Shown here: positions 13,061 through 26,190 of the stretch, piece by piece
Position numbering within the stretch: the stretch's first letter is position 1
Layout of the letters: each line of letters starts with the position of its first letter
Origin: Agelas oroides
Taxonomy: Eukaryota; Porifera; Demospongiae; Agelasida; Agelasidae
Assembly (NCBI GenBank): GCA_949130485.1
Contig: OX422194.1
Coordinates: 4,600,699 to 4,664,698, forward strand
DNA: 64,000 nt
Reading direction: 5' to 3'
Notes under the pieces: generated by a model
Seen by the model: only the letters and a program-made list of their open reading frames with translations
The model's database searches: none
What the model was told of the DNA's origin: nothing
Position numbers and translations under genes: made by a program

Positions 13061-15300
13061 CAACCCGACTCTACCTCACTCTACCACACTCTACCCCGAC
13101 TCTAACTGATTCTACCACTCTCTACCCCGACTCTACCTCACTCTACCACGCTCAACCCTGGCTCGTCCCAACTCTACCTCACTTTACAACATTCTACCCT
13201 GGCTCGACCCAACTCTACCTCACTTTACCACTACCCTGGCTCGACCCGACTCTTCCTCACTCTACCACACTCTACCTTGGCTCGACCCGACTCTACCACA
13301 CTTTACCACACTCTACCCTGGCTAGACCCGACTCTACCTAACTCTACCACATTCTACCCTGACTCTACTTAAATCCACCACACTCTACCCTGTTTCGACC
13401 CGACTCTACCTCACTCTACCACACTCTACCCTGCCTCGACCCGACTCTACCTCACTCTACCTCAATCTATCCTGGCTCGAACCGACTCTACCTCACTCTA
13501 CCACACTCTACCCCGACTCTACCTCACTCTACCACCCTCTACCCCGACTCTCCCTCACTCTACCACACTCTACCCTGTTTCGACCCGACTCTACCTCACT
13601 CTACCACACTCTACCTGGCTCGACCCTACTCTACGTCACTTTACCACACTTTACTCTGGCTCGACCCGACTCTACCTCACTCTACCAACTCTCTACGCTG
13701 GCTCGACTCGACTCTACCTCACTCTACAACACTCTAGCCTGACTCTACTTCACTCTACCACACTCTATCCTAGCTCGACCCGACTCTACCTCACTCTACC
13801 ACATTCTACCCCGACTCTACCTCATTCTACCACTCTCTACCCCGACTCTACCTCACTCTACCACACTCAAACCTGGCTCGTCCCAACTCTACCTCATTTT
13901 ACAACACTCTAACCTGGCTCGACCCGACTCTACCTCACTCTACAACACTCTACCCTGGCTCGACCCGACTCTACCTCACTCTACCACACTCTACCCTGGC
14001 TAGACCCGACTCTACCTAACTCTACCACACTCAACCCCGACTCTACTTAAATCCACCACACTCTACCCTGTTTCGACCAGACTCTACCTCACTCTACCAC
14101 ACTCTACCCTGCCTCGACCCGACTCTACCTCACTCTACCACACTCTACCGTGACTCTACCTCACTCTACCACACTCTACCCCGACTCTACCTCACTCTAC
14201 CACCCTCTACCCCGACACTCCCTCCCTCTACCACACTCTACCTTGTTTCGACCCGACTCTACCTCACTCTACCACACTCTACCCTGGCTCGACCCGACTC
14301 TACCTCACTCTACTACACTCTACCCTCGCTCGACCCGACTCTACCTCACTCTACCACCCTCTACCCTGGCTAGATCCGACTTCACCTCACTCTACCACAC
14401 TCTACCCCGACTCTACCTCACTCTACCACACTCTACCCTGGTTCGACCCGACTCTACCTCACTCTACCACACTCTACCCCGGCTCGACCCGACTCTACCT
14501 CACTCTACCCCGCTCTACCCCGACTCAACCTCACTCTATCACAGTCTACCCTGGCTCGACCCGACTCTATCTCACTCTACCACTCTCTTCCCCGATTCTA
14601 CCTCACTGTACCACACTCTACACTGGCTCGACCCGACACAACCTCACTCTACCACACTCTACCCTGCCTTGACCCGACTATACCTCACTCTTCCACACTC
14701 TACCCTTACTCGACCCGACTCTACCTCACTCTACCTTATTCTACCCTGGTTTGACCCGACTCTACCTCACTCTACCACACTCTACCCCGACTCTACCTCA
14801 GTCTACCTCACTCTACCACACTCTACCCTGGCTTGACCCGACTCTACCTCACTCTATCACTCTCTACCCCAAATCTACATCACTCTACGGCAGTCTACCC
14901 TGGCTCAACCCGACTCTACCTCACTCTACCACACTGTACTCTGTCTCGACCCGACTCTACCTCACTCTACCACACTCTACTATGGCTCCATCCGATTCTA
15001 CCTCACTGTTACCACACTCTACACTGGCTCGACCCGAATCTACCTCACTCAACCACACTCTACCCTGGCTCGACACGACTCTACCTAACTCTACCACACT
15101 CTACCCTGGCTCGACCAGACTCTACCTCACTCTACCACACTCTACCCCGAATCTACCTCACTCTACCACACTCTACCCTGGCTCGAGCCGACTCTACCTC
15201 ACTCTACCACACTCTACCCTGGCTCGACCAGACTCTACCTCAATCTACCACACTCTACCCTGGCTCGACTGAACTCTACCTCACTCTACTACACTCTACT

Positions 15301-17045
15301 CTGACTAGACCCGACTCTACCTCACTCTAGCACACTCTACCACTCTACCCTGGATAGACCAGAATCTACCTTACTCTACCACACTCTACCCTCGGTCGAC
15401 CCGAATCTACTTCACTCTACCACATTCTACCCTGGCTTGACCCGACTCTACCTCACTCTACCACACTCTATCCTGGCACGATCCGACACCACCTCACTCT
15501 ACCACACGCTACCCCGACTCTACCTTACTCTACCACACTCTACCCTCCCTCGAACCGACTCTACCTCACTCTACCACACTCCACACCGACTTGACCCGAC
15601 TCTACCTCACTCTACCACGCTCTACCGCGGCTAGACCCGACTCTACCTCACTCTACCCCGCTCTACCCCAACTCTACCTCACTCTACCACACTCTACCCC
15701 GTCTCTACCTCACTCTACCACTCTCTACCTCACTCTACCACACTCTACCCTGGATCGACCCGACTCTACCTCACTTTACCACACTCTACCCTGGCTAGAC
15801 CCGATTCTACCTCACTATACCACACCCTACCCTGGCTTTACCCGACTCTAACTCCCTCTACCACACTCTACCCTGGCTCGACCAGACTCTACCTCACTCT
15901 ACCACACTCTACCCTGTTTCGACCCGATTCTACCTCACTCTACCACACCCTACTTGGCTCGACCCCACTCTACGTCACTTTACCACACTCTACTCTGGCT
16001 CGACCCGACTCTACCTCACTCTACCACACTCTACCCCGACTCTACCTCATTCTACCACTCTCTATCCCGACTCTACCTCACTCTACCACACTCAACCTTG
16101 GCTCGTCACGGCTCTACCTCACTTTACAACACTCTACCTTGGCTCGACCCATCTCTACCTCACTTTACCACACTCTCCCCTGGCTCGACCCGACTCAACC
16201 CCACTCTACCACACTCTACCCTGGCTCGACCCGACTCTACCTCACTCTACTACACTCTACCCTGACTAGACCCGACTCTACCTCACTCTAGCACACTCTA
16301 CCACTCTACCCTGGATAGACCAGAATCTACCTTACTCTACCACACTCTACCCTCGGTCGACCCGAATCTACTTCACTCTACCACATTCTACCCTGGCTTG
16401 ACCCGACTCTACCTCACTCTACCACACTCTACCCTGGCTCGACCCGACACCACCTCAGTCTACCACGCTCTACCCTGGCTCGACCTGACTCTACCTCACT
16501 CTACCACACGCTACCCCGACTCTACCTTACTCTACCACACTCTACCCTCCCTCGAACCGACTCTACCTCACTCTAGCACACTCCACACCGACTTGACCCG
16601 ACTCTACCTCACTCTACCACGCTCTACCCCGGCTAGACCCGACTCTACCTCACTCTACCCAGCTCTACCCCGAATCTACCTCACTCTACCACACTCTACC
16701 CTGTTTCGACCCGATTCTACCTCACTCTACCACACTCTACCTGGCTCGACCCCACTCTACGTTACTTTACCACACTCTACTCTGGCTCGACCCGACTCTA
16801 CCTCACTCTACCCCACTCTACCCCGACTCTACCTCATTCTACCACTCTCTATCCCGACTCTACCTCACTCTACCACACTCAACCCTGGCTCGTCACGACT
16901 CTACCTCACTTACCAACACTCTATCTTGGCTCAACCCATCTCTACTTCACTTTACCACACTCTCCCCTGGCTCGACCCGACTCTACCCCACTCTACCCTG
17001 GCTCGACCCGACTCTACCTCACTCTACTACACTCTACCCTGGCTA
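15301..17045 (+). repeat. Internal duplication, 961 and ~784 bp copies
   Basis: 15301-16261 and 16262 to about 17045 start with the same unusual run, which includes TAGCACACTC, CCACTCTACCCTGGATAG and CCTCGGTCG. They continue in parallel through the CCCTCCCTCGAACC and ACTCCACACCGAC variants, the TGTTTCGACCCGATTC stretch (about 15915 and 16702) and the CTCGTCACG variant (about 16110 and 16890). The second copy is shorter by internal loss of several monomers. Divergence is visible, so this duplication is older than the 380-bp one. Confidence 0.75.
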
Positions 17046-18104
17046 GACCCGACTCTACCTAACTCTACCACACTCTACCCCGACTCTACTTAAATCCACC
17101 ACACTCTACCCTGTTTCGACCCGACTCTACCTCACTCTACCACACTCTACCCTGCCTCGACCCGACTCTACCTCACTCTACAACACTCTACCGTGACTCT
17201 ACTTCACTCCACCACACTCTATCCTGGCTCGAACCGACTCTACCTCACTCTACCACACTCTGCCCAGACTCTACCTCACTCTACCACTCTCTACCCCGAC
17301 TCTACCTCACTCTACCACACTCTACCCTGTTTAGAGCCGACTCTACCTCACTCTACCACACTCTACCCTGGCTCGACCCGACTCTACCTCACTCTACTAC
17401 ACTCTTCCCTGGCTCGACCCGACTCTACCTCACTCTACCACACTCTACCCAGACTCTACCTCACTCTACCATACGCTATCCTGGTTCGACCCGACTCTAC
17501 CTCACTCTACCACACTCTACCCCGGCTCGACCCGACTCTACCTCACTCTACCCCGCTCTACCCCGACTTAACCTCACTCTATCACAGTCTACCCTGGCTC
17601 GACCCGACTCTACCTCACTCTACCACTCTCTTCCCCGATTCTACCTCACTCTACCACACTCTACACTGGCTCGACCCGACTCTACCTCACTCTACCACAC
17701 TCTACCCTGCCTCGACCCGACTATACCTCACTCTTGCACACTCTACCCTTACTCGACCCGACTCTACCTCACTCTACCATATTCTACCCTGGTTTGACCC
17801 GACTCTACCTCACTCTACCACACTCTACCCCGACTCTACCTCAGTCTACCTCACTCTACCACACTCTACCCTGGCTTGACCCAACTCTACCTCACTCTAC
17901 CACTCTGTACCCCGAATCTACCTCACTCTACGGCAGTCTACCCTGGCTCGACCCGACTCTACCTCATTCTACCACACTGTACTATGTCTCGACCCGACTC
18001 TACCTCACTCTACCACACTCTACTCTGGCTCGACCCGATTCTACCTCACTCTACCACAGTCTACACTGGCTCGACCCAAATCTACCTCACTCTACCACAC
18101 TCTA

Positions 18105-18560
18105 CCCCGAATCTACCACACTCTACCACACTCTACTCTTGCTCGAGCCGACTCTACCTCACTCTACCACACTGTATTCTGGCTCGAGCCGACTCTACCT
18201 CACTCTACCACACTCTACCCTGCATAGACCAGACTCTACCTCACTCTACCACACTCTATCCTGGCTCGACCCGAATCTACTTCACTCTACCACATTCTAC
18301 CCTGGATTGACCTGACTCTACCTCACTCTACCACACTCTACCCTGGCTTGACCAGACTATGCCTCACTCTACCACACTCTACCCCGAATCTACCACACTC
18401 TACCACACTCTACTATTGCTCGAGCCGACTCTAGCTCACTCTACCACACTGTATTCTGGCTCGAGCCGACTCTACCTCACTCTACCACGCTGTATTCTGG
18501 CTCGAGCCGACACTACCTCACTCTACCACACTCTACCCTGGCTCGACCCGAATCTACTTC
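18105..18560 (+). repeat. 277-bp duplication with TGTATTC / GGCTCGAGCC units
   Basis: The variant CCCCGAATCTACCACACTC occurs at 18105 and again at 18382, followed both times by a CTTGCTCGAGCC or ATTGCTCGAGCC unit and then the TGTATTCTGGCTCGAGCC unit. The latter is itself doubled near 18460-18510. The GGCTCGAGCC form of the first decamer is a perfect 10-bp palindrome and is enriched here and in domain IV. Confidence 0.7.
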
Positions 18561-20146
18561 ACTCTACCACATTCTACCCTGGCTCGACCCGACTCTACCT
18601 CACTCTACCACACTCTACCCTGGCTCGACCAGACTCTACCTCACTCTACAACACTCTACCCTGGCTCGACTCGACTCTATCTCACTTTCCCACACGGTAC
18701 TCTGTCTCGACCCGACTCTACCTCACTCTACCACACTCTACCCTGGCTCGACCCGACTCTACCTCACTCTACAACAGTCTACCCTGGCTCGAACCGAATC
18801 TACCTCACTCTTCCACACTCTACCGTAACTCAACCCGACTGTACCTCACTCTACTACACTCTATCCTAGCTAGACCCGACTCCACCTCACTCTACCACAG
18901 TCTACCCTGGCTCGACCCGACTCTATCAAACTCTACCACACTCTACCCTGGCTCGACACGACTCTACCTCACTCTACCACACTCTACCACACTCTACCCT
19001 CGCTAGATCCGACTCTATCTCACTCTACGACACTCTACCCTGCTTCGACACGACTGTACCTCTGTCTACCACACTCTACCCCGATTCTACCTCACTCTAC
19101 GACAATCTACTCTGGCTCGAGCCGACTCTACCTAACTCTACCACACTCTACCCCGACTCTACTTAAATCTACCACACTCTAGCCTGTTTCGACCCGACTC
19201 TACCTCACTCTACCACACTCTACCCTGGCTCGACACGACTCTACCTCACTCTACCACACTCTACTCTGGCTCGACCCGACTCTTCCTCACTCTACCACAC
19301 TCTACCCTGGCTCGACCCAACTCCACCTAATTCTACCACACTGTACCCTGACTCTACCTCACTCTACCACACTCTATCCTGGCTCGACCGGAGTGTACCT
19401 CACTCTACCACACTCTACCCCGACTCGACCCGACTTTACCTCACTCTACCATGCTCTATCCCAGCTCTACCCGACTCTACCTCACTCTACCACGCTCTAT
19501 CTTGGCTCGACCTGACTCTACCTCACTCTACCACACTCTACCCCGACTCTACCTCAGTCTACCACGCTCTACCCTGGATCGACCCGACTCTACCACACTC
19601 TACCACATGCTACCCCGACTCTAACTTACTCTACCACACTCTACCCTGCCTCGAACCGACTCTACCTCACTCTACCACACTCTACTCCGACTCGACCCGA
19701 CTCTACCTCAATCTACCACACTCTACCCCAGCTCGAACCGACTCTACCTCACTCTACCCCGCTCTACCCCGACTCTACCTCACTCTATCACACTCTACCC
19801 TGGCTCGACCCGACTCTACCTCACTCTACCACTCTCTTCCCAGATTCTACCTCACTCTACCACACTCTACACTGGCTCGACCCGACTCTACCTCACTCCA
19901 CCACACTCTACCCTGCATCGATCCGACTCTACCTCACTCTACTACAATCTATTCTTGCTCGACCCGACTCTACCTCACTCTACCACACTCTACCCTGGCT
20001 CGACCAGACTCTACCTCACTCTACCACACTCTACCCCAACTCTACTTCAGTCTACCTCACTCTACCACACTCTACCCTGGCTTGACCCGACTCTACCTCA
20101 CTCTACCACTCTCTACCCCGACTCTACCTCACTCTACCACACTCTA

Positions 20147-23100
20147 CCCCAACTCTACTTCAGTCTACCTCACTCTACTACAATCTACTCTTGCTCGACC
20201 CGATTCTACCTCACTCTACCACACTCTACCCTGGCTCGACCAGAATCTACCTCACTCTACCACACTCTACCCTGCCTAGACCCAATTCTACCTCACTCTA
20301 CTACACTCTACCCTGGCTAGACACGATTCTACCTCACTCTACCACAGTCTACCCTACCTAGACCCGAATCTATCTAATTCCACCACACTCTAACCTGGTT
20401 CGACATGACTCTACCTCACTCTACCATACTCTACCCTGTCTACACCCGACTCTACCTCACTCTACCACACTCTACCCTGGCTCGACCCGACTGTACCTCA
20501 GTCTACCACACTCTACCCCGACTCTACCTCACTCTACCACACTCAACCTTGGCTAGTCACGACTCTACCTCACTTTACAACACTCTACCCTGGCTCGACC
20601 CGACTCTACCTCACTCTACCACACTCTACCCTTGCTCGACCCGACTCTACCTCACTCTACCATACTCTACCGTGACTCTACCTCACTCTACCACACTCTA
20701 TCCTGGGTTTACCCGACTCTACCTCACTCTACAACACTCTACCCTGTTTCGACCCGACTCTACCTCACTCTACCACACTCTACCCTGGCTCGACCCCACC
20801 CTACGTAACTTTACCACACTCTACTCTGGCTCCACCCGACTCTACCTCACTCTACCACACTCTACCCTGGCTCGACTCGACTCTACCTCACTCTACCACA
20901 TTCTACCCTGACTCTACCTCACTCTACCACACTAAAACATGGCTCGACCCGACTCTACCTCACTCTACCACACTCTACCCCGACTCTACCTCACTCTACC
21001 ACCCTCTACCCCGACTCTACCTCACTCTACCACACTCTACCCTTGCTCGACCCGACTCTACCTCACTTTACCACACTCTACCCTGGCTTGACCCGACTCT
21101 ACCTCACTCTACCACACTCTACCCTGGCTTGACCCGACTCTAACTTCCTCTACCACACTCTACCCTGGTTCGACCAGACTCTACCTCACTCTACCACACT
21201 CTACCCTGACTCGACCCAATTCTACCCCACTCTACCACACTCTACCACGACTCTGCCTAAATCTACCACACTCTACGCTGTTTCGAACCGACTCTAGCTC
21301 ACTCTGCCACACTCTACCCTGGCTCGACCCCACTCTACTTCATTTTACCACACTCTACTCTGGCTTGACCAGACTCTACCTCACTCTACCACACTCTACC
21401 CTCGCTCGACTCGACTCTACCTCACTCTACCACACTCTATCCCGACTCTACCTCACTCTACCACACTCTATCCTAGCTCGACCCGACTCTACCTCTCTCT
21501 ACCACACTCTACCTCATTCTACCACTCTCTACCCCGACTCTACCTTACTCTACCACACTCAACCCTGGCTCGTCCCAACTCTACCTCACTTTACAACACT
21601 CTACCCTGGCTCGACCTGACTCTACCTCACTCTACCATACTCCACCGTGACTCTACCTCACTCTACCACACTCTATCCTTGGTTCACCCGACTGTACCTC
21701 ACTCTACAACACTCTACACTGGCTCGACCCAATTCTACCTCACTGTACCACACTCTACAACGACTGTGCCTAAATCTACCACACTCTACCTTGTTTCGAC
21801 CCGACTCTACCTCACTCTACCACACTCTACCCTTGCTCGACCCGACTCTACCTCACTCTACCACACTCTACCCTGGCTCGAGCCGACTCTACCTCACTCT
21901 ACCACACTCTACCTTGGTTCGACCCATCCCTGCCTCACTCTACCACAAACTACCCCGACTCTACCTCACTCTACCACAAACTACCCCGACTCTACCTCAC
22001 TCTAACACACTCTATCCTGGCTCGACCTGACTCATCCTCACTCTACCCCGCTTTACCCCGACTCTACCTCACTCTACCATACTCTACCCTGGAACGATCC
22101 GACTCTACCTCACTCTATGACTCTATACACCGACTCTACCTCACTCTACCACACTCTTCCCTGGCTCGACCCGACTCTACCTCACTCTACCACATTCTAC
22201 CGTGGCTCGCCCCGACTCTACCTCACTCTACCACACACTACCCAGACTCTACCTCACTCTACCTCACTCTACCACTTTCTACCCAGGCTTGATCCGACTC
22301 TATCTCACTCTACCACCCTCTACCCTGGCTCGACCAGACTCTACCTCACTCTACCACAATCTACCCTGGCTCGACCCGACTCTAACTCACTGTAGCACAC
22401 TCTACCCTGGCTCGACCCGACTCTACCTCACTCTACCACATTCTACCCTGCATCGCCCCGACTTTACCTCACTCTACCACACACTACCCCGACTCTACCT
22501 CACTCTACCTTACTCTACCACTCTCTACCCCGACTCTACCTCACACTACCACACTCTACCCTTGCTCGACCGGACTGTACCTCACTCTACCACACTCTAC
22601 CCTGGCTAGACCCGACTCTACCTCACTGTGCTACACTCTACCCTTCCTCAACCCGACTCTACCGCACTCTACCACACTCTACCCTTGCTCGACCCAACTC
22701 TACCTCACTCTACCACGTTCTACCTTGGTTCGACCCAACTCTACCTCACTCTACCACACTCTATCCTGTCTCGACCTCACTCTACCTCACTCTATCACAC
22801 TCTACCCTGGCTCGACCCGACACTACCTCACTCTACCACACTCTACCCTGGCTCGACCCGACTCTACCTCACTCTACCACTCTCTGCCCCGACTCTACCT
22901 CACTCTACCACACTCTACCCTCGCTCGACCCGACTCTACCTCACTCCTCCACATTCTACCCTGGCTCTACCTGACTCTACCTCACTCCATAACACTCTAC
23001 CTTGACTCGACCCGACTCTACCTCACTCTACTACACTCTACCCTGGCTCGACCAGAATATACCTCCCTCTACCACACTCTATCCTGGCTCGACCCGACTC

Positions 23101-26100
23101 TACCTCACTCTACCACACTCTACCCTTGCTCGACCCGACTCTACCTCACTCTACCACCCTCTACCCTGGCTAGACCCGACTCTACCTCACTGTACCACAC
23201 TCTACCCTTCCTCGACCCGACTCTACCGCTCTCTACCACACTCTACCCTTGCTCGACCCGACTCTACCTCACTCTACCACACTCTACCTTGGTTCGACCC
23301 AAATCTACCTCACTCTACCACAAACTACCCCGACTCTACCTCACCCTATTACAATCTACGCTGGCTCGACTTGTCTCTACCTCACTCTACCACACTCTAT
23401 CCTGTCTCGACTTCACTCTACCTAACTCTACCACACTCTACCCTGGCTAGACCCGACTCTACCTCACTGTGCTACACTCTACCCTTCCTCAACCCGACTC
23501 TACCGCACTCTACCACACTCTACCCTTGCTCGACCCAACTCTACCTCACTCTACCACGTTCTACCTTGGTTCGACCCAACTCTACCTCACTCTACCACAC
23601 TCTATCCTGTCTCGACCTCACTCTACCTCACTCTACCACACTCTACCCTGGCTCGACCCGACACTACCTCACTCTACCACACTCTACCCTGGCTCGACCC
23701 GACTCTACCTCACTCTACCACTCTCTGCCCCGACTCTACCTCACTCTACCACACTCTACCCTCGCTCGACCCGACTCTACCTCACTCCTCCACATTCTAC
23801 CCTGGCTCTACCTGACTCTACCTCACTCCATAACACTCTACCTTGACTCGACCCGACTCTACCTTACTCTACTACACTCTACCCTGGCTCGACCAGAATA
23901 TACCTCCCTCTACCACACTCTATCCTGGCTCGACCCGACTCTACCTCACTCTACCACACTCTACCCCGACTCTACCTCACTCTACCACACTCTACCCTGG
24001 CTCGACCCGACTCTACCTCACTCTACCACATTGTACTCTGCCTCGACCCGACTCTACCTTACTCTACCACTCTCTACCCCGACTGTACCGCACTCTACCA
24101 CACTCTACCCTTGCTCGACCCAACTCTACCTCACTCTACCACACTCTATCCTGTCTCGACCTCACTCTACCTCACTCTACCACACTCTACCCTGGCTCGA
24201 CCCGACACTACCTCACTCTACCACACTCTACCCTGGCTCGACCCGACTCTACCTCACTCTACCACTCTCTGCCCCGACTCTACCTCACTCTACCACACTC
24301 TACCCTCGCTCGACCCGACTCTACCTCACTCCTCCACATTCTACCCTGGCTCTACCTGACTCTACCTCACTCCATAACACTCTACCTTGACTCGACCCGA
24401 CTCTACCTCACTCTACTACACTCTACCCTGGCTCGACCAGAATATACCTCCCTCTACCGCACTCTATCCTGGCTCGACCCGACTCTACCTCACTCTACCA
24501 CACTCTACCCTTGCTCGACCCGACTCTACCTCACTCTACCACCCTCTACCCTGGCTAGACCCGACTCTACCTCACTGTACCACACTCTACCCTTCCTCGA
24601 CCCGACTCTACCGCTTTCTACCACACTCTACCCTTGCTCGACCCGACTCTACCTCACTCTACCACACTCTACCTTGGTTCGACCCAAATCTACCTCACTC
24701 TACCACAAACTACCCCGACTCTACCTCACCCTATTACAATCTACGCTGGCTCGACTTGTCTCTACCTCACTCTACCACACTCTATCCTGTCTCGACTTCA
24801 CTCTACCTAACTCTACCACACTCTACCCTGGCTAGACCCGACTCTACCTCACTGTGCTACACTCTACCCTTCCTCAACCCGACTCTACCGCACTCTACCA
24901 CACTCTACCCTTGCTCGACCCAACTCTACCTCACTCTACCACGTTCTACCTTGGTTCGACCCAACTCTACCTCACTCTACCACACTCTATCCTGTCTCGA
25001 CCTCACTCTACCTCACTCTACCACACTCTACCCTGGCTCGACCCGACACTACCTCACTCTACCACACTCTACCCTGGCTCGACCCGACTCTACCTCACTC
25101 TACCACTCTCTGCCCCGACTCTACCTCACTCTACCACACTCTACCCTCGCTCGACCCGACTCTACCTCACTCCTCCACATTCTACCCTGGCTCTACCTGA
25201 CTCTACCTCACTCCATAACACTCTACCTTGACTCGACCCGACTCTACCTTACTCTACTACACTCTACCCTGGCTCAACCAGAATATACCTCCCTCTACCA
25301 CACTCTATCCTGGCTCGACCCGACTCTACCTCACTCTACCACACTCTACCCCGACTCTACCTCACTCTACCACACTCTACCCTGGCTCGATCCGACTCTA
25401 CCTCACTCTACCACATTGTACTCTGCCTCGACCCGACTCTACCTTACTCTACCACTCTCTACCCCGACTCTACCTCACACTACCACACTCTACCCTTGCT
25501 CGACCCGACTCTACCTCACTCTACCACCCTCTACCCTGGCTAGACCCGACTCTACCTCACTGTACCACACTCTACCCTTCCTCGACCCGACTCTACCGCT
25601 CTCTACCACACTCTACCCTTGCTCGACCCGACTCTACCTCACTCTACCACACTCTACCTTGGTTCGACCCAAATCTACCTCACTCTACCACAAACTACCC
25701 CGACTCTACCTCACCCTATTACAATCTACGCTGGCTCGACTTGTCTCTACCTCACTCTACCACACTCTATCCTGTCTCGACCTCACTCTACCTCACTCTA
25801 CCATACTCTACCCTGGCTCGACCCGACTCTACCTCACTCTATCACACTCTACCCCGACTCTACATCACTCTACCACACTGTACCCTGTCTCAACCCGACT
25901 GTACCGCACTCTACCACACTCTACCCTTGCTCGACCGGACTCTACCTCAGTCTACCACACTCTACCCTGGCTAGACCCGACTCTACCTCACTCTACCACA
26001 GTCTACCCTGGCTTGACCCGACTCTATCTAACTCTACCACACTCTACCCTGGCTCGACACGACTCTACCTCAGTCTACCACACTCTACCCTGGCGAGACC

Positions 26101-26190
26101 CGACTCTACCTCACTCTACCACACTATACCCCGACTCTACCTCATTCTACCACTCTCTACCCCGACTCTACCTCACTCTACCACACTCTA
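20147..26190 (+). repeat. Domain III unit 1 (6044 bp)
   Basis: This is the longest unit of the domain. Relative to unit 2 it keeps an extra block of about 123 bp (three monomers) at about 20335-20460 that carries the domain I-type TCTAATTCCACC variant, and it lacks one 41-bp monomer near 20590. 6044 - 123 + 41 equals the observed downstream offset of 5962. It also contains the 841/544/841 nested blocks. Confidence 0.8.
22628..25700 (+). repeat. Nested 841- and 544-bp blocks inside unit 1
   Basis: A block beginning with a CACTGTGCTACACTC variant starts at 22628, 23469 and 24854. A matching internal point, CCTTGACTCGACCCGAC, lies at 23002, 23843, 24387 and 25228. The spacings are 841, 544 and 841 bp, so this is a second level of tandem repetition inside the 6-kb unit. 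841 equals 19 x 41 + 2 x 31, and 544 equals 11 x 41 + 3 x 31. The 24013 block is truncated at its start. The same block occurs at 28580 and 29965 in unit 2 (1385 bp apart) and at 33720 in unit 3. The copy number of this block therefore explains much of the difference in unit length. Confidence 0.85.

Larger units (their letters stand above)
13061..20146 (+). repeat. Domain II: satellite with ~3.04 kb higher-order repeat
   Basis: The segment 14037-15300 recurs at 17081 to about 18300, an offset of about 3043 bp, with the same order of variants: TTAAATCCACC, TGTTTCGACC, a CCCCGCTC-rich stretch, and CGGCAGTC at about 14890 and 17930. The unit is lengthened by an internal duplication at 15301-17045. 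Upstream, 13061-14036 holds a partial copy, with TTAAATCCACC at about 13365 and again at about 14045. Downstream, 18300-20146 is more diverged and mixed. Blocks from this domain reappear inside the domain IV unit (compare 17520-18000 with 40240-40620, and 15503-15670 with 42450-42610). No gene or inserted element was seen. Confidence 0.75.

Noticed and set aside
12148-13063. Open frames on the minus strand (12148-12702 and 12530-13063)
   Set aside because: They lie inside the inverted block and encode the same repeat peptide. They mark the inversion, not a gene.
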